Shown: piece by piece, positions 30,846 to 43,400 of the stretch
How positions within the stretch are numbered: position 1 is the stretch's first letter
Layout: each line of letters starts with the position of its first letter
Assembly: GCA_020080175.1 (NCBI GenBank)
Contig: JAGHQL010000001.1
Span: forward strand, 186,001-250,000
Source of the DNA: Glutinoglossum americanum
Lineage: Eukaryota; Ascomycota; Geoglossomycetes; Geoglossales; Geoglossaceae
Reading direction: 5' to 3'
Length of the DNA stretch: 64,000 nucleotides
Translations under genes and position numbers: made by a program
The notes under the pieces: model-generated
The model's input: the letters and a program-made list of their open reading frames with translations, nothing else
Told to the model about the DNA's origin: nothing
Database searches by the model: none

Positions 30846-32998
30846 CTAGCCATCTTCATCGCTGACCTCCATCATGCTTGCTTCGCTCCTCCGCCTATCA
30901 GGCACTCCCGTGCTCGGGCCGCCGCTGCCGCTACCCCCACTAGCCCTACCTCTCCTCCCTTGCTCAACCTTCCGCACAGCATCCCTCTTCCGAACTGTCA
31001 AAAGTTTCTCGAATCTTTCTTCCTCTTCTGGATCCTCCACCCAACCAACGCCCGGCATCGCACCTGTAATACCAACCCGTGAGCTGCTTTCGAGTGCCTT
31101 ACCTAGTAAATCAGTCGCAATCGGGTCTTGCGGGTTTAGCGCCAATGCCTCGTGTAGCGCAACTACGGCCTCAAAGCCCTTGCCCATCTGTAGTAGTACC
31201 AATCCCTTCGCGCTAAACACCCCTGCATCTCTGCCGCCTTGTCTCAGCACCTCCTTGAACGTTTCTAGAGCCTCAGGCAACATGTCCATTCGTCTGTAGG
31301 CATGCCCCAGGTTCGCTCGAGTCGCGATCCACGCGCTCGGGTCACTATCAATCTCGTCGGCGACACGAAGGGCTTGATTAAACATATCCGCAGCTTCTTT
31401 GAGGTGGTCTTGATGATAGAATACCACGCCCATCTCGTTGAGCACTAGCGGGTCCGTACGGCAAAGCCCATAGGCTGTCTTGAGGTACTCGTCCGCTAGG
31501 GTCATGTTGTTGAGTTGCAGGTTTTGCATACCGAGGAATAGTTGCGGGAGGTGGGTCCCTTGGAATAGTCTGGCAGCTGTGGAGTACGCAGAAATGGCCT
31601 GGTCATGCTCGCCTTCTGCGGCGAAGGTGTGAGCAAAACCGATCCACGCAGGTCCAAAATGAGGATCCATCATAGAAGCCTTGGAGAAGAAACGCCGAGC
31701 TTCTGCAATTTTGTTGATAGTGAGGTAGTAGATCCCCACTGCGAGCCAGGCACAGGGTTCGTCTGGGTGATTGTCGGCGAGGTCGTGGGAGAGGAGGAAC
31801 AAGGTGTTCTTTTGGTTCAACTCGTGTAGGCAGGCGAGGTGAAGTGGGTATATGGAGAAATTGTACTTATCAGATTCTAGAATGGAAGTTGTTAGACCTA
31901 GAGCCTCACTGAATCGGCATTGCGTAAATAGAAGTTCGGCCTTCGATAGAAGAAGATCGGGGTTTTCCGCAAGGTTGTAATGTGTAGAGAGGGTCTCGGT
32001 CGCGGCGGTGAAAAGAGCTGGGTTTTTGTATTTCGAGAGGCGTGTGGTATAGATCATCTTCGTGAACTCGGCGGCTTCCTGTGAGGATGAAGGATTTTCG
32101 TCGGCAACTGTAATGGAATCAAAATCCAAAGACTCCAAAAATGCCCACTCCTCATCTGGTGACATTAAAGTGTTCTTCATTAGTTGATCGAATGCCTCAA
32201 AGCATTGGACATCGATGCGTACGGCGTCCTTGTAGCATTCCTTTGCTCGGTCAAAGGCATTTAATTTTGCATAGCAGGTCCCCCGTAGAAAGCACATGGC
32301 GGCTTCGAACTTGATATTCGTCGCATCCTCCCTCTCTCGTTCTTCACTCTTGTCTACTCGATCTAGCTTGTAAACGCCTTTGCCAGCTCTCATTGAACCA
32401 TTCTTGCTATTCCCATCTGCATGTTGCAGCTTGCGACGGCTGTTGCTTGAGCTAGTGATGAGATGGGTTGGATTTTTTTCACCTAATATAGCTAATGCTT
32501 CATCGAACTTTGACTGCTTGATGAAGCAATGTGCGGCTAGGTACTTGCATGAAGGGTTTCGGGAGATTAGGTCCTGTCGTGACAGAAAGCCCTGGGCTCT
32601 CGTGTAGTTTCCGGTTGAGAAGTGCACTTGCGCAAGCCAGAAGGCATCTTTGTCATTGTCTATTCCCAAGGCGCCAGATCAGCAAATCGCGCACGCAGGA
32701 GGCGCCAATATCAGCAAGCATAGAGAATGCACTTACTAGTTAGTGCCAGCAGCTTGTCTCCTATGAAGATCGCCGAATCGTACTGGTGTTTATTCAATGC
32801 ATCCTGCCTCCAGACTCGCAGAAATTTCTCCATTGCGAATTGTTTGTTCGCATATGTGCCCGTGGGATGGAAATCAAACTTAGTGAGGCTTAAGCATTTT
32901 AAATGTTCTACAAGCTCACCGGTGTTGTTAATTGGTGGGTGTGTGAATGGTCGGTATCGTGCTCGCGTCAGGTTTGGAAGTAGGAGGACGCGATCCAT
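30846..32998 (-). CDS. CDC16: Anaphase-promoting complex subunit 6 (Cdc16/Cut9)
   Basis: Two exons (32737-32998, 30846-32659) encode about 691 aa. The N-terminal FLRVWRQDALNKHQYDSAIF with DKLLALTNNDKDAFWLAQVH across the intron is diagnostic of Cut9/APC6. The rest is an array of TPR motifs, for example YLTINKIAEARRFFSKASMM, AWIGFAHTFAAEGEHDQAIS, LVLNEMGVVFYHQDHLKEAA and ANLGHAYRRMDMLPEALETF, forming the superhelix that contacts Cdc27, Cdc23 and Cdc26 within the APC/C. The C-terminus is basic then Ser/Gly-rich. A disordered loop with Lys/Arg/Asp near residues 150-200 interrupts the early repeats. The gene is divergent from the Yju2 gene with 215 bp between starts. Confidence 0.93.
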
Positions 32999-33213
32999 GT
33001 TGACCGCGGCTATTGCGTTTGTGTGAAAAGTGCTAGGCGCCAGTCACGGGAAGTTTCTGAGGAGGTTTGGCCGCTAGCACGGTTGACCAGCTTAGTCACC
33101 TCGTTCAACCTCACTCAGCCTCATCTCCATCCCAATTGCTCCACCTCGACTATTTACTTCTTCTCACTCTTCCTGCTACCACAAGTTAGACCAGACCCTC
33201 CTGAGCCGCTACC
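32999..33213. promoter_or_regulatory. Divergent promoter, CDC16 / YJU2
   Basis: A 215-bp gap with a CT-rich half next to the Yju2 start codon. It must serve both divergent genes. No specific site is named. Confidence 0.5.
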
Positions 33214-34026
33214 ATGTCTGAGCGTAAAGTTTTAACGAAATATTATCCCCCGGATTTCGACCCGTCCAAGATCACTCGCACGCGGGGCCCTAAGCAAGTC
33301 GGACCTAAAGTCCAAACTGTCCGTTTGATGGCACCATTTAGCATGAAATGCACCTCCTGTGGCGAATACATCTACAAAGGCCGCAAATTCAACGCTAGGA
33401 AGGAAACATCAGGCGATAAATACTATAATATCCCCATATACCGCTTCTACATCCGTTGTACCCGTTGTTCCGGCGAAATCACGTTCAAGACCGACCCGAA
33501 GAACATGGACTACGAGTGCGAGCGCGGTGCAAAACGCAACTTCGAGGTCTGGCGAGAAGCCAAGCTTAACGATGCAGAAACCGAAGAAGAGCGCCTCGAT
33601 CGCCTGGAGCGAGAGGAGGAGGAGCGAAATGCGATGGTGGAGCTGGAAGCCAAAACCCTGGACGCAAAGAGAGAGATGGAAATTGCAGACGCTCTTGATG
33701 AGATTAGGACTCGCAATGCTAAGAACGAGAGAGTGGATAGAGCCGGTGTGGCGCTGGGAGAGCGAGGTGGTGAGAGGGACGAGGAGATGGAGCGTGAGGA
33801 GCGGGAGATGGAGGAGGCGGCAAAGCGGGCATTCATGACGGAGGAAGGAGAGAAGGTCCGGAGGCTTGTAGATGAGGAGGAGGGTGGCTCGGCGCCTGCT
33901 GAGAAGGCCGCCGTTGAAGGGGGACCAACGGAGGAAGCCATCCCCTCCTTCAAGCGAGTGGTGAAGAAGAAAAAAGACTTTTCCGCCGCACTGGGGATCA
34001 AAAAGAAGACACGTCTCGTTCTTTGA
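33214..34026 (+). CDS. YJU2: Pre-mRNA splicing factor Yju2/Cwf16 (CCDC94 family)
   Basis: A single exon of 270 codons. The start MSERKVLTKYYPPDFDPSKI is the conserved N-terminus of the family. Cys46, Cys49, Cys82 and Cys85 (CTSC and CTRC) form the zinc site around IYRFYIRCTRCSGEITFKTD, and MDYECERGAKRNFE follows. From about residue 115 the protein is one long charged helix rich in Glu and Arg, ending in a basic KKKKDFSAALGIKKKTRLVL tail. In the spliceosome Yju2 joins at the B* stage and promotes the first catalytic step. Length and domain order agree with the family. It is one of three splicing or exon-junction genes in the window. Confidence 0.94.
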   Translation: MSERKVLTKYYPPDFDPSKITRTRGPKQVGPKVQTVRLMAPFSMKCTSCGEYIYKGRKFNARKETSGDKYYNIPIYRFYIRCTRCSGEITFKTDPKNMDYECERGAKRNFEVWREAKLNDAETEEERLDRLEREEEERNAMVELEAKTLDAKREMEIADALDEIRTRNAKNERVDRAGVALGERGGERDEEMEREEREMEEAAKRAFMTEEGEKVRRLVDEEEGGSAPAEKAAVEGGPTEEAIPSFKRVVKKKKDFSAALGIKKKTRLVL

Positions 34027-34495
34027 GCTACCAGGGCACATATTCTCATAAATCTACACAATCACTACCTTGGGTTTCTGGCGTTAATGGTTATTATCAG
34101 TGTCTGGGAAGCAGGCGGCGGGAGTTTTTCACTTTCTAGGTCCAAGCGCACGATTTGTAATTGTATGGGTGGCATTAAACTAAGCGTTATCCGAATCTAG
34201 AAATTACACAGATGAGAGCGTGGAAAACTCAAGTACCACACACGAGTGTCATGAATGAATGGCGGGCGATAAGTTCTGCGTACGACGTGGGGATGCCCAT
34301 TCCGCGACATAATTGTAGAAGGAAAATAAAAACGCCCCGAAGCCACAAGCACCTTTGATCCGTCCAGTAGGGAAATACAAAGTGGTACATTGAAACTCCC
34401 AGCAACAAACTTTCGTAGAAAGGTGCGAGCAAGAATTTCACCCCATCGAGGGGCTCGCTCGACCAAATCACACTTTATACTCTCAACCACCGACC
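34027..34495. other. Convergent 3' intergenic region, YJU2 / TRA1
   Basis: 470 bp between two convergent stop codons; presumably both 3' UTRs. No other feature is seen. Confidence 0.5.
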
Positions 34496-37400
34496 CTACA
34501 AGTATGGCATCCAAAGCGCATCGCTCTGCGCCAAATTCATTGGATTAACCGCCCGACTAATCAAATCGATGACCGTTTGACTGGCCGGTAAGTTCCCCTC
34601 CGGAGGCCTCGCAAGACTAACGGCCTTCTTGACAATAATCTCCGAATTCATCGCCACAGACTCCCTCAGCTTACTCTGGCTCTCCTGTTGTCCAGACCGG
34701 TGCTGTTGCCTGTACCAGAAGTTCATCTCGTCACGCACAAAGATGCTGAGTTGCTGCTCTAACTCGAATTCGGGCTCTGTCAAGCACCGCGCGATGGCCA
34801 TGACGGCACAGGAGAAGATGCCTTCCATGGCTATGGGACCCATCAGGGTCTGGATGTTAGGGCTCAGGCGGAAAGGCACGGGTTCAGGGTTGTGGAAGAA
34901 CGCCTTGCCGGCCGCCATAGCTGGGATGAGTTCGGAACCCCAGATGTTGCCTGTGCCGCGAGCTATAGATAACTTATGAGGATAGCGGTTGTTCATGTGC
35001 ATGATGTAGGTCATGAAGGTTAGCGCTGCAAACTGATAAGAGAACTGACGTCGGAAAAGCCAGAATTCTGTGAACGACGTGAATGACTTGGTAAAGTAGT
35101 CAAGGACAATTGAATTTGGCACCATCGTGTCTTGGATAGCGGTGAAGGCTTCCATCCGCATATTCGTCGACTGGTCGGTGTATTTCTGAGTTCCCATATC
35201 AGCCATGGCAAATTTCTGGAACAGTTCCGGGCCAATTACCTGACCCCTGATGTCCGTCAATTTCCGGAGCTTCTTCATGGTTAGAAGTATGGGATCATCC
35301 TTGTTCATCCCAACTCTCCTACAGTAGTCTTCATAGATGCCCTGTAGGGTGATGTACGACGCATTATCTTGCACCAGTCGGATGTGAGGGGCTAGGGGAA
35401 CCATGAGCGGGAGGTGAAAGTTGAGGTTGCGGCGCCGGCTCTCCTTTCGCTTCGCAAGAACACCATTGAATATCCGGAAAAGTTGCAATATTCTCTCTTC
35501 TCTTCGGCAATGTCTGGCCGCTGGGTGCTGGATAGCGAACGGATGTATGCTTCCGTCGTGACCTCTGATCTTGAGACGGCGATGGCATATGCCAATGCCA
35601 CGAACAAGGTCCACATCTGGGAGGAACCGCTCAATACGGATAAAGTCTTGGTTCTTGTCCTTGTGTTGCAGATACTGGCCTGGAACTTCTACTTCATCAA
35701 ACTTTTGAAATCTGAACTCACTGAGATGAGGGCTGTAATTCTCCAAGCTTTGGTGAGATGGTCGCCGGTCGAGTTTCTCTTCGAATCTATCCCGCCAGCG
35801 TCGCAATTTCTGAATGTAACTATAGAGGTTAGGCTTAACGGCCACAAACTCCTCTTCGAATGCTGATCGAATATGGGCGGGTAGAATCGTCTCTGCGAAA
35901 CGTGTGATGTTCGCCTCCGTTGCCGGTGGTAGCTTCGAATCTTCTGCGAACGCAACGGGCATTCGTCCAACATACTTCACATGTGTTAGCGGGATGTGCT
36001 GACACCCCAACGGCGAGGGGTTTAGCCACTTACTGAAAGGCCGTCATTGAGGAGTGCAACGATCAGACGATAGGCATCCTCATCGGGGGGACATTTGAAA
36101 TGTTTCTGAATCTGATCCACCATAGTCTCCATCGATAAAGCGAGAAGGGGGAATGCTGTTTTTAACACAGACATAATATCCTCAGTATAGTCCCAAGGCT
36201 GCTTCTTTACTGCTTGTTGCTGCGAATCTTGCGATTTACCGTTAGCAGGTGACTGGTTCTTTTCGTTCGTGGTTTGCGGGGAGCCTGCATCTGTGAGTTC
36301 GTAATTCACTATCTGATTAACGAATGTGGAGAGAGTCTTACGATTCCCATTCTGGATAGCGGTCTTGTCGGGGTCTCCACCAGATGTTCCCGGCCTTGGA
36401 GCACTCTCTGGGCGACCATTGGGCGCAGCTTGATTGACGTTCGGAGAACCCTGCTTGTTCGCCGGAGAATCTTGCTTGGCTCGTGCTTTCTCCTGTTTCT
36501 GTTCTTGCTGCTTTTTACTGGTGATTGATTCCTCACGGCTTGTTCTAAGAAGGTAATATAACGACTGAGGGTAAGTCTTTGCAATCTTCACGAGTAAGGA
36601 ACGTGCAATATTAGCTTCCCCATAACTTAGCGACGTTAGGAGCTGTGGTATAAACGTAATCCAATACCACACTGGTGTTTCCCCCTTGTATCCCTCGAAC
36701 GATTTAGAAATTTTACCTTCGGAATCATCGAGACTTAGTAGCCACAATATCCGACTGAGTAGTTTCCGGGACTTCGCGTTTTTGTACAGGCCAGACGCCT
36801 CGAGATAGCAGCTTACAGCATTTGACGCGGGGTTGGTGTCTGAGGGATTTTCCTTGAAAAGTCCATCGCTGTAGTATCCCCATTCTGCCCAAGCCTTTGG
36901 TAACTTTAGGTCATAATATAATGCCGTTCCAAAAGCCTCATTGGCTTCCTCCTTGTGATTGAGCTTCGCCAAGAACATGCCTTTGAGGGTGAAGAATTCC
37001 GCTTTCTGTTGTGCCCCGAAATAGTTGAGATTGGTGTTGTTAATGACATCAAGGCCCTGATTGAGCTCGTTGGGGTTCTGGTAGTGGCATTTGGCCTGCT
37101 CTCTAAGTTTCAAGAACGCTTCTTGAATCTCGATGTTTGGGAGCGTATAAATGCGACTTAGTTGGCTGATACATACTTCCGGGAGCTGATGCTTTCGGGC
37201 TACATGTGCGAATCGGTTGATTATCCAAGCGGTTTCATGGTACCCCCGGTAGGCGTAAGAGTTGCCAGTCGCATTACCCTGCTGTGGAGGGAGGAGGGGA
37301 ATGTAGGTTGTATTAATCAGATTGAAGATGTGTTGCCTCCAAGTTACCAGGTCTTGCCAGGCGTTTATGTCATCCCATACATTGGGCAGTCGATCACGCC

Positions 37401-40400
37401 ACGTTGTCAGAAGTTGCTTGAGCTCTTGCGACTTTGTGTCAAGGTTGGCCTGGTTGGTCTGTGATAAGCTAGCACAGATTAGACTTGCGTCGTGCAACTC
37501 TACAAGTTGCTGGAAGTTCTGCAATAGAGGAATATGGGCGTTTGTGATGCGGTTCGGTAGTTGATGCCATTTCCTCAAGGATAGCTGTATTGACTCGTCG
37601 CAAACTTTCCCGAAGTCCGCTGGAGCTTCAGTTTTCGCATGCAATTTGAGAAGCGACATGAATGCTTGGAAGAAAGTACGGCGGGGTGTCGGAGCATCCA
37701 TCAAGCTCTTGATGATTGAATCGAGTTGCTCTCGGTTTTCGCTGCTTGTCCACTGGGTGAAATCTCTCCACACGCATTCCAATGTGAGGTCGTTGAAGTT
37801 CTCATGTTTCGCGAAGTCACTCAAGATCTCCCACTGCTGGAGCTTCTGGGCACAAGTAACCCAGTGATCTTCCCACAACATATATTCGGCTTGAGAGAAC
37901 GGTATGGTGCCGAGCCTGGCTTTGATCTGCGCCTGCTCGTACATGCGCTGTGCACTATCCCACATGCCGTGTTGCTCAAAGGAAAGAGCAGCATTTGTCT
38001 CGATGAATGCGCATCGTCGTCTCCATAGGCCATAATAAAGGTCATCCTCCCCTAGAGTTGCATATATTTCCGTAAGAGCATCCATATTGCTTTCACGGAC
38101 GGCGGTAGAGTTGATGGTTGGATGCAGAGCAGATTGCTCAAGCGAGAACGCCGCGGTGTACCATACATCATAAGTTCTGCTCAAGAACTTGACCACATGA
38201 GGCGGAATCTTAAATACGGGCGAAGCCTTCGATATACCATCAAGTAGTGTCTGGACGACGTTCGGTCTCTTGTCGACCTGGCGCTGGTGGTAATCCTTCG
38301 TAAGCAGCGATAGCATTCCTCGTTCAAGGTCCAGTCGTTCCTCTTTTGACAGTGCTGACCAGCATAGAGGAAAGAAGTTGATCCAGACTTGGTGCGCTAC
38401 TTGAGGGTCTAGGTGCTGCAGTTGGCTGAGCGGTTCAAACATGTCCCGAACCTTTACATCTCCCAGTTCTGTGCAGAATTTTCGATGACTGGCCATGAAA
38501 TCCTCAAACTTGTCATCCAGCATCAGGTCACCCTTCCGTTGGTCTTCTGAGTAGGTTCCAAAAAGGGTGGACGCAGGGAATGTTTTGAAATCCTCTGAAT
38601 CTAGCTGCGCTAGACTGTTCATCTCTACAGATCCGAATATCAGTTGAGAGGCCTGACTTAGCCAGAAGGAGTCAGCCAGGGTGTCCCAATTCTGTGAAGT
38701 AAGGACGTAATTCAATCGGGCGCTCGCTGTTCGAGTAATGCTACGGTCAAAGATTGCCATAAACCGGTTGCGCATTTCTACATCTTGAGCTCTGGTCCCG
38801 ACTAAAAATGCGTGCTCAAGACGAACGGTCAGCTCAGTGCGTGTGATTTGAGGATCCTCGTATATCCGGATAACCAATTCAAGGAACTTAGTTAGTAGCG
38901 TTTGGTCAGGGCGAGCTTCAAAGAGGAGCATTTTATGGAGGACGGCTGTCTTCTCTTTTAAGGTTGGGAACGGCTCAGTAGATTTGAAAACCCATGATTC
39001 AACCATATCGAGGATCTTCGTACATAGCGTTGTGCTTTGGGATTTTTCAACCAGTGATGCGAGCACGCTTAAGAAAGGTCGTCGTTGATCCCCTAAGACT
39101 GACATCCTTAACGCAATAAGGTCAATTGTCTTGAGTATCAAATCTGTCTGTATCTCTAGTTCTCGCTGATCTGGAATTCCTGGTGCCGGTTCAGCCGTCT
39201 TCGCAGTCTGAGGCACAGCCGGCTGTCCTGAGACAATGCTATAAGCTGCAACATGGTCTCTTGCAAGCTTTTGAGAGAGAGCTTTCATCACGAGGGGGAT
39301 GTGTGAATCCATTTCCGATGGTCTTCGCTGAGCCAAAGTCCATAAAATATTGATGCTCGAGATGTGATTTCCAGCAGATAGGGTCTCTGTGGCGACTGCA
39401 GAGAGGAATGTGACAAACTCAGAAGTTGGCGCCTCCACGTCTGCGTCTTCCTCCTCCGGGGCTTCTTCGGGGACCGCATCAAGAATGCGTTTCACAAACG
39501 GCTTGAGCTTCCTGCCGTCATCCTGTTCCTCTGAGGCATTATGCAGACAATCTTGAATTTCTGGCAACTCGGATCGGAGGGGCTTCTCTAACAGCTTTTG
39601 TAGTTGGGGGAGATTCGCGATGATCCACTCATCAGGCTTCATATTGATGATGATCCGAAGAACTTGGAGCGTGTTAACAACAGAGGTAACATACTTCTCG
39701 TCCGGTTTATCGTTCTGCTGGTTCACGCTCTGCTGACTCATCTTCACCTCCCCGGTCAGGAGTGATTCTGTGACCTTTGTGAACAGGTCCACCTTGTCTA
39801 GGTCACCCCAGTACTCAGGTGTGAGCAGGTCATAGAGTAGCTGTAGGCTTTTCTTACACATCTTAACTGGCTGTGGTGTCTGAGGTGGCGTCGTAGGTAT
39901 CCCGCCGTACCGCTCCGGAAGCGAAGTTATGAATCGGACAAGATATCCTATCACTGCGATTTTTAGCGATTCGGGGACAATGTATTCTGAACGTTCCGGC
40001 GCCGCGGATGTTGACTGGTTAAGAGGAGGCGAGGAAGAACTGCCAGTCAAGGTATCAAGCTTTCGCTTCCTCGATTGTGGTGATTCGGAAGGGGCCTGTG
40101 GGCCCTTCACCCTCCGCTGTTCCCATTGCCAAATCAAGCTAACCAGATTCAGCGACAGCTTCTTGTTCTCATTCGAGGGGTTGGGGTGCGGAGCAATTTT
40201 AGAGAGGGAGCCAATGACCCAAGGGACGAAATGTTCTCTGGACTCATAAAACAGTTCATGGTGTCGCACCATAAAATGTAGAATGCTAGTTAGCTGCTGT
40301 AAATTGTGGCCTTCCTCCGCAAGAATCCGTCGTGGCCACTTAGCCCAGATAGGATACCGCGCATCACCGCTACTAGCGACCCGCTTGGGAAGAAACGGGG

Positions 40401-43400
40401 CGATCAATTCGAGGGCTTGTGTGACCAGTGAACGCCCTTCATTCTGGTGGGCGCGGAGCAGCGCCACATAGATTTGGACAACTATTTTCGATGGTGTCTC
40501 GTAGTGGGCAATGAAATAGCCAATAAGAACGTACGCTGCATGCTTGTTGATGATGTCCTCAAGCTTGATATAGTTCCAACCGAATTTGATGACGTCTTTC
40601 CGGGCATCTTGTAGTAAATGGTGGTGGTGCTTTATCAGCATGGCTGACATCTGAAGCAACTCTAACCTTGAGTGATCAACGCCTGCCTGTCCTGGATCAT
40701 CTCCGAGGTCCCCGAGATTTGGTTTCCAAATCTTATTGTGGATGGCTTCCGTCATACCCTTGTCCATTAACTTCGGGCATTTTGGGTCCTTCATGCTTTT
40801 CATGATATCCATAGCTAATATTGGGTTGACGAGGAAGCGGAAGGCGAAAGTCTTAGTCTGTTGTGTGACATTCTTGCCTGCATAAAGGTCTAGAGACCGG
40901 ATGACGATGGTTCGCTGGTATTCCATTGAGGAGCTGCATATGATATGGTCGTAGATGTGCTTCCGTAGAGCATATGAATACTTAATTTGGTCTGCGGTCA
41001 CTGCATCGATGATTTCGAAGAGGAAGTCGAGCTGGTTCACCTTGCTCAGATATGCCTTGGTGAAAATGTCCATCAGCTGCTCTCCAACTTGTTCCACCGC
41101 CAAACGGAGAACTTGGGGCAGTGTGTCAGCCCTGAGTTTGCCTTCAAGGTCTTTACCGGCATGTAATAGTTTTTCTCGTAGGTCATTCTGAGAAACTAGC
41201 CACTCTGATGTGGTAGGATTCATGCATATCGAATAAACCACCCGGACTGCGTTAACTGTTGCTGTGTGTTGCTCCAGCTCGGATGCTTGGAGGCCAGAAA
41301 AGTTCCGAGTTAGGCCTTCAATATCTGACATGACTATGGCCCGAAGTGGTCCACTCGCTTCATCGCCGATCAGCTGCGCAAAAAACCTGCCGTATCTCAT
41401 ATCTTGCAGTTTTATTGAAAAGAATGCCCAACTCTCCTTTGGATAGCGATTGATGTACTTCAATAATGGCTCCCTGAAAGGGCTGTAGTGTGTCCGTCGT
41501 AACTTCTCTTCCAGATCCAGGACGGTATTGACCAGGCCCTCCATAAATGTCACAGCCGCGGGCGGAAGGAGGTGAAAGATATTCAAAATTGCAGCGATAA
41601 TTTTCATCTGCGGGTTCTGTTCAAGTAGCTTGAATGAAATCTGCTGCAGAGAATTTGGCTCGGCAAACGTCTTCAAATGGTCGAGAAGTCTTGCCCCTAT
41701 CTCCACCTTGAAGTAATTTGTTAGCAGAGTTAGGAGTCTTGCGAGCCCTTCAAGACCGGCAACGTTGATCCGCTTAGGATCTGATAGATTCATCAGGATG
41801 GGTCGCAGTCCGTTTTGTAGTAGGTCTTTTGGAAGCTTGTTGGTTTGCGCTAGCACCCCTTTTAGTCCCGCGTACGCAGCGTCGATGACGTCTGTGGACT
41901 TTGAGTAGAGACATCGGAAGAAGACGGCGATAATGCGGGCTCGGGTCTGGTTTTGCGGCGAGTTCCCAAATTCCGAGAACCCCATGGCCATCGACAGCAA
42001 GCGAATGCAGGCAACGCGCAGGTTCACGATAGATTCTGCTGTTCGCTGCTCGCTGTGCTTGGCAGCTAGAGCATCGTCCTCTGCGTCAGCCAAAGCCAGT
42101 GTCTCCATCAACAGCCTATTTAGTTGATCGTTGAACTCGACAATATCATGCTGCAGCCCTAGACAGAAGGTGATAGCATCGATGTATCCAATTTGTGTCG
42201 CGAAAGGCAATGCCCTTAGGGGCTTGTTGTAGATAGGCTGGAGTAGTCGCTCTTTCACCGGAGCCATGAGTTCGTATACCTCGGTTTTAATCGTTTCAGC
42301 AATGATTGCCAAGGCTTTTTGAGAAGATTCCCGAACGTGTCGGTTCATGTGCGATAGCTCGTAAATGATAAAACCGCATACATTGTAGAGTCTGGATTGC
42401 GGAGAAGCAAGGTCGTCCTTCGAAACGTTTTTGTTGCACTTCCTCAGTAGAGCTTCGAGGGTTTCGAGGGCCCGTATCCGTGTCGTTGCTGGGAGATCCT
42501 GTGGCATGTCCTTCATTACATACACAAGAGCCCGCACGAACTCAACGTGTCGGTCAAAAAGCCAGGCATCACTGATGTGAATTCTGGTGGTGAGAATGTG
42601 GATCCCCAAGCTCCCCCCAGCCTTAGTAAACCACTCCTCCTCATGGCAGCTATGGCAGAACATTTTGGCGAGATGTACGAAGAACGGTAACCTCTCCACT
42701 TTATCTGGAGTTTTCCCAAATATAACCACCGCGGCATCACGTATAGTTTTGATGCATTCTTCCGCGGCATCTCGGACCTGGGAAATCTCGGATGAAAGAC
42801 AGTCTACAATCGCATCTCCAAGAATCCTCGTGTCGAGGAAGAGTGGGCCCTCCCCTGAGTTCACTGCAAACGGCTTCTTCAGGTGCTTCGCAACAGCTAA
42901 TGCCCTACCAACTTCCAGAATAGTAAAATGGCGACAGACATCGAAAACCAGCGATGATGCCTCCTCCTTTAAATCGGGTATAGAAATGGCGAATATGCAG
43001 GCTTTGAGTAATTTCCGCAGTGTTTGCTCTTGGTCATTTTTCTTCGCAACTGATTTGTCGCGTTCGGATTTCTCCATGAAACTAGTACCAGGCTCGAGGT
43101 TGCCATCTAGCAGGTCAGTCGCTTGCAGTCGAACCAGCTGCGCGAAGTCGTCAGGGAGGCTATCATAGCCAATAAACAGCTTCAACTGTGAGCTTAATAG
43201 TCTCAGAGCCTGCTGCTTGTAGAACCCGTCCGATTTTTTCGCTGCTGGTGTTTTGGGTATCTCCATCAGCTTGCCGATGGCGAGGTCAATGCCAATCTCG
43301 GCTGGGAATGGCCGCTCTTTAGGAGACCCTATGAGCTTTACATCGATACTGCATTGATCGTCTGCATACTGCTTGAAGTCTAGAGAGGGCGGGTCAGTTA

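Noticed and set aside
34496-35974. Tra1 kinase-like domain lacking catalytic residues as a possible mutation
   Set aside because: Loss of catalytic residues is normal in the whole Tra1/TRRAP family, so this is not an anomaly.
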